From assembly GCA_028274465.1 (NCBI GenBank), contig CM051458.1, positions 36,432,744-36,496,743 on the forward strand: a stretch of 64,000 nt of DNA, written 5' to 3'. This document shows positions 12,001 to 23,860 of this stretch, piece after piece; the stretch's first letter is position 1; every line of letters begins with the position of its first letter. The position numbers and the translations under genes were made by a program. Below the pieces are notes generated by a model. That model ran no database searches, was not told the DNA's origin, and saw only the letters and a program-made list of their open reading frames with translations. Source of the stretch: Plantago ovata. Taxonomy: Eukaryota > Streptophyta > Magnoliopsida > Lamiales > Plantaginaceae.

Positions 12001-14504
12001 CATCGGACTATCATTCTTGGTCTTAGCCCCATGACCGAAAAGGTATGCAGCAGCTAAGACATCTCCATTTTGTTTGTTAAATCCGAATAAACCATCGTCA
12101 TCTATTTCATATGCATCAGTGTCATCTACATCCAAATACTCGGAGTCATCATGGTCTAGAAAATCCATTTTATGTGACATGTCACCAACAGAGTCGGGTG
12201 CTTGTGTCATGTCATCATCTAAAGGAATAGAAACTGGAGGCTGGGTCATATCAAAATCACCAGAAAGAGCCACGTTTAGTTCAGATAGTTTAGAATTTGT
12301 AAAAATCTCTTCATGAACATGTCTCTCTTCCGGATCAAATCCAGTCAGCCACTCATTCTCACTTTCAACAATAGCAAATGCAATTGGATCATATGTATCC
12401 GGCTTTTTCTGACGTAGTAGGAATCGCTCACGAAGGCATTGGTTGAACTTTACAAACATCAAATCACTCAATCTTCTTTCCTCATACCTATTGTGCTTAG
12501 ATGGATGGATCTGAAATGACAAATACGAATCAACTTCTTTAATATGATATTAGCAATATCTAAAACATAGAAAATAGTGTGGAATATAAGAGGTATGTTA
12601 TCTTTAATGATATGTAAATCATAGAAATTGAAAGGCTTTCTATCATGTCACCTTTGTTATCATTCCCAAGTGTCCCTCGTACACAGATGATGAACATGAT
12701 AGACCAAGAATTCTCATAGCCACAGCTTGTAGCTCCTTCGTTTTATTTCCGTATGTATCCCACCAATGATCTACAAGTAAGATGTATTAACAATACTTTC
12801 AGAATATTAACTATAACAATTAATCTGACAAAGATATATATACATGGAGTGGTACAACAATAACACTATTTAACTCACGTGGCAACTTCACTGGTATGAG
12901 TTGTATTGTTGTTTCACTTCCAAAAAGTCCTTTACAATTCTTGTAATATTCGACTTGACTAATTATTTGACTATCAACTGCATCATCACCAACCATCTTC
13001 TTAACACAGGCCATGAATGCATCCTCAAATACTCCACAACCATTTTTGAATTTGGCTTTCTCATGGTAATAAAACCTCGGATTAAGAAAGTAACCAGCAA
13101 GATACAATGGATGGTTTTGTATAGACCCAATGTTGTTGTCCACGTCTTGAAGCACTTCCTTGTACATGCTCGTCATTGCGTTCTGTATTTTTTCTCTTGC
13201 AGACTCCAATGCACCATAGATAAATCCCATGGCAGGTTTTTCATCATTACATACTAAACGCAGAACTTTGATCAAGGGGTGTGCAACATTCAAAAGATCT
13301 TCAACTCGCACCCACCAATCTTCAGACAGAACAGATTCAGAAATATTCTTTCCCACTGCGCATCTCGATAAAGTCATTTGTATCCACTACTCGGAACTAA
13401 TAAAATCTATTAGGAATTGTCTGTGATGGTAAAGACTCTCTAAATTCAAGAAGTGTGTGATATATCTAGTAGCACCAGCTCTGACTAGCTCCTTTCCTCT
13501 TATTTTTTTGTCACAATTCTATGAAGAAACTTGTGACGGTGGATGAAGGATGTCATCATCATATCATTTTAATAACATACTTAGCAAATGGGTTATTGAA
13601 AATATTTTCCAACAACTTATGAATGCAAGATGCAAGGCATGTATTGAAATATATCCTTCGCTCACCAACATTGATACGCATAGCAGTCTCAAGGTAATTA
13701 GTGTTAGCAATGACAACTTGAGCTACATTATCTTGCCCTACCTTAAGAAAAATACTATCAAGCTCTTGGAGTATAGATAACCTATAATCTATGCTGTCAG
13801 ATAAATTATGGGACCTTACAAAAAATGTACCTTCAGGGCAGCTTGCGAAGAAGTATATCATATCATGTTGACATTCCTACATAATGATGGTGCAACCATA
13901 TTTCTCCCATGCTTCTCTATACAAGCTTTGTAACTCCCTTGTCTTATGTACTTCGCATACAAGAATTTGACCACGAACCTCGTGATATCGGGGGGGCTCC
14001 ATTCCTGGTCCAAAATGGCCAATAGCATCAACAAGCTACTTCAAAACTTTTCAACGCAATTGAATCAAGAGGGATGCCAGCTTGATACATCCATTTAGCT
14101 ATTTTTTGTATCGCATCCTTGCGTTGTTGTTGTCTTGGAGTTGAACTGTTTTGCAACTCAAACTTAGGTGTAGATTTCATGCACACGCCCTTGGATATAA
14201 CCTGCTCCTCTATAGTACCACAAGGCGCATACTTAGGTGTAAAATTGTCCTTGCCTTCTAACTTGATTCTCTTACCACGGTTCATATATTCTGATATCTC
14301 CAAACGAATAGCAGGTGTAACTCCTGTGCACACTCTTGCATTTTTCAATCCACCAACTAGGTGCTGCTTGAGTCTATAAATTACGCCTTTGTAAATAGTA
14401 TTACACAAAGTGCACTGGACGCTATTTTTATCATTGGTATCAGGCCAAAAGGCATATTTCCAACCAGGATCATTTGATCTTGCTCGAGGTTTGTCCACAT
14501 TCAT
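11402..14504 (-). pseudogene. hAT-family transposase with BED zinc finger, fused at its 3' end to a CYP40 fragment
   Basis: The start ATG at 14504 opens a BED-type finger (VQCTLCNTIYKG ... RLKQHLVGG), followed by the hAT order: a central segment with GTFFVRSHNLSDS and a CxxxCIHK motif (13861-13559), a helical region with WWVRVEDLLNVAHPLIKVLR (about 13490-12879), then the C-terminal dimerisation region beginning HWWDTYG. Three exons are clear: ending 12879, 12770-12652, and 12510 onward, with good GT/AG borders. Splicing gives a continuous ITK-IHPSKHNRYEERRLSDL, normal for hAT. Damage: a frameshift after 14030 and an in-frame TAG near 13388. The last exon does not stop at the usual acidic tail but runs into CYP40. 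Confidence 0.8.
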
Positions 14505-15293
14505 GATAGATATTAGTGATGGATACAGTATGCCCTGCCAGTGAAGAAAGAGAGATGCTTAAAACAAAAAATATGATAAATTCACATGTAGTAACATGAT
14601 TGAAGTAAGAGTGTCACATGTTAAATTAGATGATGAGGAGATTTTTTCAATGAAACTTACAATCTCTATTTCTCAAACAAACATCCATATGATCCATTTA
14701 CTCACTTCACAATAATCAAAATATTTGTTTAGAGGATGTCTTTTTTACGATTGTAAACAAGAATAAATTGAGTTTTCCTTCCATAAACACCAAGTCACTT
14801 ACAGCCGAATTTGATTTTTTCGTCCCCATCATATTCATCTTGTGAAGGATACAGTTGCCATTAGACTTATAGTACCTTAGAGTCTTAGACAAATTAGAAT
14901 TGCATTGTTCTTCTGTTTAATGAATTTAACTATTGATCATTTTTTGTTAGAAATTTACAGGCAGGCCGATATACTGGAATGAGTTACACTTCTGCTGAAA
15001 TTTGCAGGCAGGTATTGATCTCTTTCTGTACAACTTACTTTCAAAAACTATTGTACTAATAACAATGTGCTGCAGCTGATAGTGATTACAGCTGATAGTG
15101 ATGCAGTCATAGGACATTACAAGCATATGTTTTTATAATACGTGGCCGGTGTCTTAATTATGCGTTCAACCAGGTTAGTTTGCAAAGAACATGAGATGCT
15201 AATTGGCTCAATATAAAACACAAATAACCTGACATTAATCAGCTATGCAGCACAAATACACACACACATTCTTCCTAAAAATTCAAAACATAT

Positions 15294-15459
15294 TACTCCT
15301 TCCATTCCATAATAAACTTTCTAAGCAGGTGATAAAGTAGGAAAGATAAATAATAAAGTATTGATGAGTGGATAAAAACTTTTCATTTTTGAGTTAGGGA
15401 GACTGTAATGAAACAAAAAAAGTAAAGTTCGGAAGTTCAATATGAAACAAAAGGAGTCA
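15294..15459. mobile_element. Stowaway-like (Tc1/mariner) MITE
   Basis: The left end reads TACTCCTTCCATTCCATAAT; the right end is its imperfect complement, ending ATATGAAACAAAAGGAGTCA. About 20 of 27 terminal positions pair, flanks include TA, and the length is about 165 bp. These are Stowaway traits. There is no coding capacity. Confidence 0.55.
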
Positions 15460-16367
15460 TATATTCAAAAAAAAATTAAAAGAACTTGTATTTAACTAAA
15501 TCGAAGGAGTAAATTTATAATTGTCATTCCTACAAGTAGCTAACTTAGATTAAAAAAATCAGTTTCAGTTTACATATATTAATATTTAAGTTCATTTTCG
15601 ATAGATAATCGTAAGATATATAACACAACTAGAATGAAAAATTCTACCATAAACACTTGATTTTGCCAAACAAACACTATATTAATTTTAACTCCATCAT
15701 CATTCACAACTTTTCGTAGTTTGGTAGTTTTTTTGCTTACTCGTAAACCCTTTACTTTTGGCTTCCTATTCGTAGAATAACATACTAACGGGTGTTGGTC
15801 AAGTTGTGTTTCACCCGTAAGTGCATGATTTTGATTGTATTCAATATATTTGCTGATTAAAAAAAAAATCAACATTCAAAAGATCCACGAGGACTAGCCA
15901 TTCACGTCATGATACTTTTTGGTGATTCACGGTCCATGGAGATAACATTTGGTACTGTTGTGAATAACGTTATACAGTAATAACTAGCTGAATCACCAAT
16001 GTTTTTTCAATGGCCGGTCAATTCAATTATGAGTAGTATAACTCTGTCAAAATCTTTTGTAATTAAGCTTTATAGATACAGAAAAATCACTCGATATATT
16101 TATAAATCACTCGATATATTTTCTAGCATACATAGATCAATTAAGCAGCCAAATTGTCATGTCTTATGTACAAAAACAAAACAAATCTGATCTTACTTAC
16201 CAAGAAAGATGTGCTCTGTTCTTTCTCGAATCGGCTTCTATGAGAAGGTAGGGATGGGGTCTCGGCGAAAGAAATAGTGAGGGGCTATCCGACGTCTTAA
16301 CCGGACTTCTGGAGCTCAGTGGATTCTTGAAGCAGTAGCTCTTACTTACCAGCAAAGATGTGCTCTG

Positions 16368-16621
16368 TTCTTTCTCACGTGTTTGTCAAGAGGTAGAGTT
16401 TTGTTGTTTATCTATTTTCCTGGCGCAAGGAGTCTGATATTTACTCTAATCTTACTGTCTCGAAAATAATTTGCTTTTTTACTAATTTTAAAAGTTCTTT
16501 CTCACGTGTTTGTCAAGAGGTAGAGTTTTGGTGTTTATCTATTTTCCTGGCGCAAGGAGTCTGATATTTACTCTAATCTTACTGTCTCGAAAATAATTTT
16601 CTTTTTTACTAATTTTAAAAA
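16368..16621. repeat. 127-bp tandem duplication
   Basis: TTCTTTCTCACGTGTTTG begins at 16368 and again at 16495. The two copies differ at only a few sites, so the event is recent. Each copy has a CACGTG E-box/G-box palindrome near its start. Confidence 0.9.
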
Positions 16622-17304
16622 TTATATTATGAAATTAATTCATTAATATGAAATTAATTCATTAATTTTATAATATAACTTTTAAAATTAAGGAGACCAA
16701 ATACTAATAGAAAATATAGAAAGACCAACAAAGCTTGTTAATCTCTCTACGACAGAAAAAGAAAAACACGGCAAAAAAAGAAAAACAGAGAAACAGAGCA
16801 ACTCTCCTGTCGTATTCGAATTTGCAGTGTGAAGAGGAATCTCATCTCAGTTCTTATCTTCTATATTCCTATTGAGGTTAAAGAAACAAACTTTACTGGT
16901 TCAACTTAATCTGTGAACGTCTGTTTTGTTTTCACCTGTATAGCGTGTACTGGATATTGGAATATACGTTACTTTTGTTGTTGATCTGTTCGTTTATGTC
17001 TATATATTTGTTATCTACCAACTACCAAGAGGTCCCAGATGTGTGCTTGATGGAGCTCTAATCTGTAGCAAAACATGCGAAACTTTCATTGTTGTATAAA
17101 TTCAGATTTGGAATAAGATATGTTATATTAGTGTTGTACCATACATATATCTGCTTTTTTTCTTCTTATCTTCAGCAAGCATTCCCAAGAATTAACTAGA
17201 AAAAACAATAAAGAAGATTTGGAATATTTTTTTCGTTTCTTAACAGCAGAGGGTTACACCTATATCCTCAAGTCAGTATATATTGTCATCATGAGCTACG
17301 TACG

Positions 17305-17552
17305 TGTGCGCCTTATAACATCTTGTGACATTACATACAAGTATCAATTCAAACTTGCTTATTGATTGTACATGAAAAATAAGAGGGATTTATCTCTAAT
17401 AACTTATTGAGAGCTATTGCAAATTTGGTGTGCGCCTTATAACATCTTGTGACATTACATACAAGTATCAATTCAAACTTGCTTATTGATTGTACATGAA
17501 AAATAAGAGAGATCTATCTCTAATAACTTATTGAGAGCTATTGCAAATTTGG
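17305..17552. repeat. 124-bp tandem duplication
   Basis: TGTGCGCCTTATAACATC starts at 17305 and 17429; the copies are nearly identical. The second copy overlaps the 3' end of the minus-strand ORF at 17538-17978 by about 15 bp. Confidence 0.9.
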
Positions 17553-17978
17553 AGGCCTCAGAGCCACAACACCAGATTCTGATGGCAAAGCTACCATCTC
17601 ATTAGGCCAAGACATAATATGGAGTTTAATGTTGTCTGTATTTTCCATTGCTGTAAATAGTGTTTGCCTGATATCCGCATCGTCACAATAGTGGGTTAAG
17701 CCTTCTGTGTGTACTATTGAAGGCATTAGACTCTTCCCTTGTAACATCGAGATCACCAGACGATGCCCAGTTTCACTTGCTTGATCGAGTAACTGTCCGA
17801 GACCAGCACGTTCAGCAGCTGTTCCCTCTGTTATAGAGTAAATGAACATAAAGCCCTGAAAAGAAAAACCAGATCTAACTTTGTCGGGTGCTTGAGCCTT
17901 GTAGAGATTGATCTCATCTTTGCCAATTTTTTTTAGTGTCATATACGAATATACATACGATCCAATAGTTGACTGCAT
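17538..17978 (-). CDS. Unrecognised 146-aa ORF, possibly a captured host gene fragment
   Basis: An uninterrupted minus-strand ORF starting MQSTIGSYVYSYMTLKK. It has a normal globular composition: FSFQGFMFIYSITEG, then AAERAGLGQLLDQAS, a Leu/Ser core (LVISMLQGKSLMPS), a Cys-Asp-Asp segment, and a Pro-rich end. I do not recognise the family. The EGTAAERAGL phrase resembles the loop of PDZ-like domains, but that is too short to rest on. It lies just upstream of and opposite to TNP2 inside the CACTA element, where captured host exons are common. There are no transposase motifs. The start is the first Met of the open stretch; upstream exons may exist. Confidence 0.45.
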   Translation of the reverse strand: MQSTIGSYVYSYMTLKKIGKDEINLYKAQAPDKVRSGFSFQGFMFIYSITEGTAAERAGLGQLLDQASETGHRLVISMLQGKSLMPSIVHTEGLTHYCDDADIRQTLFTAMENTDNIKLHIMSWPNEMVALPSESGVVALRPPNLQ

Positions 17979-18268
17979 AACCTTTCTTAATTTGTATATG
18001 ATGTTGGAGGGCCTGCTATATGTAGTTTATTTATTCATTAGTATGTTGTTGATCATCGGTCACTAGCTACTGTTCGCTAATTTGTTTGTTGACTAATTTG
18101 CTTGCTCAATTTGATTTTTTTCTATATTTTGATCATTATTCATTAGTCACAGTGGTGTACATTGGTGATGTTGTTGTTCTGGTTTTTGATATTTTTCTTA
18201 CCTGAAGTGAATAACTCAATGTTACTTTATTTTCTTCTCACACATTAATGGTTATAATAACATAGAAA

Positions 18269-21200
18269 ATGTCCACCGGGCGTAGTTGGATGTTGATGAG
18301 CAGAGGAAAGCGGAACAGTGCTGAATATGAACAGGGAGTTAAATACTTCTTAAACTTTGCTTATTCCAATGAGGAATTTGTTGACGATGGGAAAATAAGA
18401 TGTCCATGCTTTGTGTGTAAAAATAGGTTTTGGAAGATTCGTTCTTCTGTTGAATTTGATCTAAAGAGACATGGGTTCGTAAGAGGATATAGTAAGTGGA
18501 CAAATCATGGTGAAGGAGTACAGGTTCACTCAGATGGTGACGATTCTTCTGGATTTGTAAATGAAGAAGACACTGGGATGGAAGACATGGTAAGGGATGT
18601 AGCAGGCCCGGAATTTGATTGGGAAGCACAGTTCGGCATGGACCAACCACCCAATCGAGATGCTCAAGGTTTTTATGACCTACTAAAGGCTGCTGAGGAA
18701 CCTGTATATGATGGTTGCAAAACGTACACAAAACTGTCTGCAATGTGTGAGTTGTTCAACATAAAATCAGATTACAACATGCCAGAGGCATGTTATGATA
18801 GAGTGACAGCAATGATGAAGAGATTAATGCCAGAAGATGATTTGTTGCCCAAGAACTTTTACAAGACTAAGAGGGAACTCCCTAAGCTCGGATTGGAGTA
18901 TAAAAGGATTCACGCATGAAAAAACCATTGCATGCTATACTACAAAGATAATGAGCATATGCTAGAGTGTAGTGTTTGTCACCATCCACGGTACAAGCCA
19001 AGGAAGAAAAAAAGTCGCAAAAAGGTACCGTACAAAGTGTTGCATTATTTACCTATAACGCCTAGGCTCAAAAGGCTTTACATGTCACCTCATACTGCCG
19101 AGCAAATGACATGGCACACTAAAAAGCCTGAAAGTGGGGTTATGGGACATCCAGCACACAACGTAGCATGGATGCATTTCAATGAAACTCACAAAACATT
19201 TGCAGACGAACCACACAATGTACGAATTGGGTTGTGTACCGATGGATTTACACCATTTAACAACTTGAGCTCTAGGTACTCGTGTTGGCCGGTTATAATA
19301 GCAGTGTACAATTTGCCACCAGGTATGTCCATGCAAGATCCTTACCTATTCTTAAGCCTTGTTATCCCTGGACCTGATGGGTCAGGAAAAAAAGCTTGGA
19401 TGTGTACTTGAGGCCGCTTATTGACGAGTTGAAGATGGTGTGGACTGATGGGGTTATGACTTATGATGTGAGCAAGAAAGAAAATTTCAAAATGAGAGTA
19501 GCACTTTTGTGGACAGTTAGTGATTTCCCAGCATATGGCATGTTGTCTGGATGGAGCACACATGGAACACGAGCATGCCCATATTGTATGGAACACACAA
19601 AGTCATTTTGGCTTAAAAAGGAGGGAAGCCAACCTGGTTCGGCTGTCATCGTCGATTTCTACCGGAACATCATCCTTTTAGGGGAGATAAAAAACATTTC
19701 AAAAGGGTGAAGATGACTATGACACTGCCCCTCCACGATTGTCTGGCGAAGAAGTCAAAACTCGAGTTGAACAACTTCCAGATATCACGTTTGGAAAGAA
19801 AAGTGGGAAGCAGGAAATAGATGGATATGGGAAGAAGCATAATTGGCTAAAAAAGAGTATATTTTGGGAGCTTCCTTATTGGCACACAAATCTTATTCGT
19901 CATAATCTGGACTTTATGCATACTGAAAAAAATGTGTTTGATAATGTCTTCTACTCAATGTTGGATGATAAAAAAAAGAACTAAAGACAACCCCAAAGCC
20001 CGCCAAGATATGAAGACTCTTTGTGACAGGCCCGAGCTAAATTTGGTTTATGATGAGAAGAAAAAACCATGGAAACCTAAAGCACCTTATGCTTTGAGCA
20101 AGGAACAGGTAAAAAGAGTTTGTTCTTGGACTCAAGGGCTTAAGTTCCCTGATGGCTATGTCTCAAACATAAGTAAACGCGTAAATGATAAGAATCAATT
20201 CAGTGGCTTAAAGAGTCATGATTGCCATGTGTTCATGCAAAGATTATTGCCAATAGGATTCTATGATCTTCTCCCGAAGTCAATATGGGTGTGGCATTGA
20301 CAGACTTAAGTCATTTTTTCAGAGATATGTCTTCGCCAGTTATTCGAGTTGAGGATATGCAGCAACTTCAAGCGAATATTGCTGAGATTTTGTGTAACCT
20401 TGAAAGGATATTTCCTCCAGGGTTCTTTGACTCCATGGAACACCTACTCATCCACTTACCATATGAAGCAGAGATTGGCGGACCAGTACAATACAGATGG
20501 ATGTATCCTTTTGAGAGGTACCACTTGATTTACTATTTCATCTTCAACTTCTACATTGAAGATAAACTTATACTTTTTTACCCTAACTTGGTATTTATTG
20601 CAGGTTCTTGGGTCGTCTAAAGAGGAAAGTAACCAACCGTAACAAGGTGGAGGCTTCTATTGTTAATACCTACTTGAATGAAGAAGTCTCGAGGTTTTGA
20701 TCTTTATACTTTCAGCCATCTGTCCAGAAAAAATTGAATCGTGTCCCCCGTAATGAGGATGGAGGGCTAGTTGATTCCGAAGGGTTCATTTCAGTTTTCT
20801 CACAATCTTGTAGGAGTCTACGTTCTAGAACCAAGCCTACCCATCGCTGGTTATCTGAAGAAGAATGCGATAGTGCACATCGATATATACTAATGAATTG
20901 TGCAGAAATAAATCATATTATTAGTAAGTACTATCTTGTGCATTTTATTGTGACTTCCTTTTTATTCTTTTTTTCGTTATAGTTAATTAACTTATTCTCT
21001 TACTCTTGTGCGTAGGGAATTTTACAAAGACGTTATGAAGAAAAAGCCAAAGGTATCACATAATGAGTTGATCAAATTGCGTGACAAAGACTTTCCTAAA
21101 TGGCTATGGGAATATGTAAGTACAATTTTTTGATTTTTATCTTTATTTGTTCTTTTTCTATGTTGGTCTAAACTAGTGGCTATGTTGATACAGGGTGTTG

Positions 21201-22409
21201 TGTGATGTGTTGGTCATATGGTAGAAGTTATAGGAAATAAGGTGCCAATTTTACTAATACATATAGTAGTTTTGGTTCCCGATTAGTTATTTATACACAT
21301 CAGGTTGCTAATCTGTTATGTTCAATTTGTCTTTTACTCGATTAAATTAGTTAGGCTAGAAACAGTCTTGAAAGCATGTTTATGACTTGTATAATCATTA
21401 TATATATGTTTCTGCCATGGGTAAAAGTAATTGACTATCACCTTTGTATCTTACTAATTGTTGTAAGAAATATGTATGTAATGTGATCAACCTGATCGAG
21501 TAGTATATACTCAAAGATTTAAAGGGTTAATTATTTTGTTCTCAAACAATATGATAGAATGTTTCATTGTGGCCAATAAATATGTCTTCTTCTATGCTTG
21601 TAGGTTAATAAGCCGGGGAATAAAGTTGATCAGAAATTAAAGTCCCTGGCAGCCCAACCATCACGGAGAGTAAAGGTTTACAATGGGTTTTTGTTAATGG
21701 TTTTAAGTTTCATACTACACAATATGCAGAAGACTGTGAAACATCAAATAATGGTGTTTGTGTGTTGGGGAGCTCAAATGAGGCTGATGTAATAGATTAT
21801 TATGGTATGGTGGATGAGATCATGGAACTTGATTTCTTTGGAGACAAAGTGGTATTGTTTAAGTGTCGTTGGTATGACACTACTTCAAGAAATGGGATTA
21901 GACGACTGCATGAGCGTTTCAATCTTGTTGAGGTCAATATAGAATCACGTCTAAAATTGAATGATCACTTTATATTAGCTGAACAGGCCTACCAGGTTTA
22001 CTATACAAGATGCCCTCAGCGGGAAGTGCGTAGAGGAAAGGGAGATTGGATGGTAGCTTGTAAAACCAAGGCAAGGAGCCGAATCGTTGTACCATTACTA
22101 GGTGAAGATGTAGTTGTTGAAGAAAGGGATGGTGATCCTTACCATGATGGAGCTACATCGAGTCCCAATGAAATCCCAGGGGAAGATCTTTTTGATGTTC
22201 AAATAGAATTGAATAATAAAGGATATTTTGAGGAAGTTGATCCTTCCGAGCTTATTGTCGAATGTGTGAATGAAAGCGACTTGGATGAAGAAGAAGAAGA
22301 AGAAGAAGAAGAAGAAGAATCTGTAGATCTTACCTCCGAAGAAGAATCTGAAGATACAGAGGGAGAGGAGGAATATGAGAATGAAAGTGGGGATGATTTT
22401 GATGATTGA
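18269..22409 (+). pseudogene. CACTA TNP2 transposase, multi-exon, disabled
   Basis: The start MSTGRSWM leads into a transposase-associated zinc region (CPCFVCKN). Then comes the catalytic Transposase_21 core: RIGLCTDGFTPF, CWPVIIAVYNLPP, VIPGPDGSGKK, GMLSGWSTHGTRACPYC, and HNLDFMHTEKNVFDN. A DUF4218 block follows (EDMQQLQANIAEILC ... MYPFERFLGRLKRKV across an intron at 20518-20603), then introns at about 20925-21015 and 21115-21602, and a DUF4216 block (YYGMVDEIMELDFFG ... VYYTRCP). An acidic tail with a GAA run ends at TGA 22407-22409. TNP2 cuts and joins the CACTA ends. Visible lesions: TGA at 18917-18919, frameshifts near 19395, 19650, 19980 and 20290, and TGA at 20698-20700 where relatives have Cys. 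This copy cannot make a full enzyme. Confidence 0.85.
22287..22319 (+). repeat. (GAA)n microsatellite in the TNP2 tail
   Basis: About eleven GAA units encode a poly-Glu run inside the acidic C-terminus. Confidence 0.9.
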
Positions 22410-23272
22410 ATGGTTGTTATAACTTTTAAAGGTATTGATATACTATGTGTAACTTACTTTATTTACATTTTTATTAGTAGACATAAATCTAACTACCGTT
22501 TCTGTTTATATTGCGTTCTATTTGTAGATTGGATGATCTTTGGGGTCTTTGATGAAGATTTGAGTCTGTCACATGTTATAGTCGGTGAAGGTGATAGTAT
22601 TGGTTTGGTCCGGCAGTTGAATGCACCGATCCTCCCTTGTCGTTTGCTGGTTCACTGGTTATGGAGTTACCCTTACTGGCTCAAAGTTTTTGTTCTGTTT
22701 GTTTTCGTTTTATTAGATGTAGTGGTAGTTCATAAGCACATGATTTATCTGAACATGTTGCAGTTGAGAATGACTCTATTTTAACTTTCCAAACTACTAT
22801 ATGACTTTGCTTACTTTTGAATGAATATGCTTTAATTTGGTTTCTATACAGATTAAATTGTCAACCAACTGTTTGTTGGAATTTCGTTGGTCAGAAACAT
22901 TTTCCAACATATTTTTCGATGTTGATATTTTGGTTGGTGAGAAAATTTCCAACTAATTTTATGTTGTTGGAATTTTCGTTGGGGAGAACCATCTCTAACG
23001 GACATTGTGTTGGTGTGCAAAGTTGTTACAAGTTCCAACAAAATAGTGACGGAATTTGAAAATTGTTGGAAATTGCAGCAACAAAATACCAACGAAATTG
23101 TAACGAGAAATAAAATTTGTTGGTGATTTGTTGGTAGTTAGTCACTAATCACGTATGTATTTCTTTTAGTTAAAATTATGTTGGTGTTATGTTGGAAATT
23201 CGTTACAATTCCATCGAACTGATTTTTTTGTTGGAAAATTCACCGTTGGTGAAAGTTCTGTTTCTTGTAGTG
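22410..23272. repeat. CACTA right sub-terminal array and terminus
   Basis: After TNP2 there is about 400 bp of AT-rich non-coding DNA. From 22850 GTTGG/CCAAC words recur every 15-40 bp in both orientations. The end is GAAAGTTCTG ... CTTGTAGTG at 23272. The adjoining 3 bp (CGT) would be the target duplication, but the left flank is lost, so it cannot be compared. Confidence 0.8.
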
Positions 23273-23860
23273 CGTTCAGGTACATGCATACTACCAATTG
23301 GAATAGTTTTAATTTAGTTTAACTAACACAGCCTGCATGCTTATTGGATTGATTGATATAATAATTAATTAAACATATAGTAGCTTTAATTAATTATTAT
23401 TTAAGTTAGGCTTGGAGTAATTTTTTTTAAAAATTCAAAATCTACTAAAATGACACATAGGATTGGATTAGGTTTGGAAAGAATAACTTATTTCTATTGG
23501 TCATTGAATATAGATGTAGGAATGGAGAACTCTCTAATAAATAATATAGATTTGCATAACTTTTGCAAATTACATACATTGCCGCGTATAAATATTTTTT
23601 TTCTTTTTCTTTAATAATTACTAAAATCATTAGATTAAAGTTTTTTATATTTGATTGTAATTTTGAAACACTCTATGTGGAAAATAAGGAGTATTTTATA
23701 TTATTTCACATGAAAGATTGACGTGGAAACTTGGAAAATTGATATCCAATGAGTGTCACGAATATTTCATTCTAATAATTTAAATAATGACATGAAAATC
23801 ACAATTCAACCAATAGGAATGGAAGTCCAGGTTCAACCAAGTAGTACTATTAACCTAGTA
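23273..23860. other. Flanking AT-rich DNA, nothing recognised
   Basis: Very AT-rich; no ORF or repeat family identified on either strand. Confidence 0.5.

Larger units (their letters stand above)
14505..17537. other. AT-rich CACTA interior without a recognisable gene
   Basis: Long AT-rich stretch. It contains a Stowaway-like MITE (15294-15459), a near-direct repeat of CTTACTTACC ... GATGTGCTCTGTTC at 16193 and 16350, a 127-bp tandem duplication (16368-16621) and most of a 124-bp tandem duplication (17305-17552). No protein family is recognisable on either strand. Confidence 0.6.
7958..23272 (+). mobile_element. CACTA (En/Spm) DNA transposon with nested cargo, left terminus lost
   Basis: The right end is the exact CACTA-type terminus CTTGTAGTG at 23264-23272. 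Both flanks hold dense GTTGG/CCAAC sub-terminal motifs (7958-8450 and 22850-23260), typical of transposase binding arrays. Inside are a TNP1-like gene (-) and a TNP2 gene (+), pointing outward from each other. No CACTACAAG is found near 7940-8500, so the left inverted terminus is gone. The truncated copia LTR abuts directly, which suggests one deletion removed both ends. A hAT gene, a CYP40 fragment, a MITE, duplications and an unknown ORF lie in the middle. Confidence 0.75.

Noticed and set aside
18339-18743. Minus-strand ORF opposite TNP2
   Set aside because: A shadow of the TNP2 reading frame without any domain.
8730-22409. Host genes for the transposase-like ORFs
   Set aside because: Domain content, terminal repeats and disabling lesions place them in DNA transposons, not domesticated genes.
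22410-22784. A 124-residue hydrophobic protein after TNP2
   Set aside because: It starts directly after the TNP2 stop in AT-rich sub-terminal DNA; the Phe/Val/Tyr richness follows from T-rich sequence.
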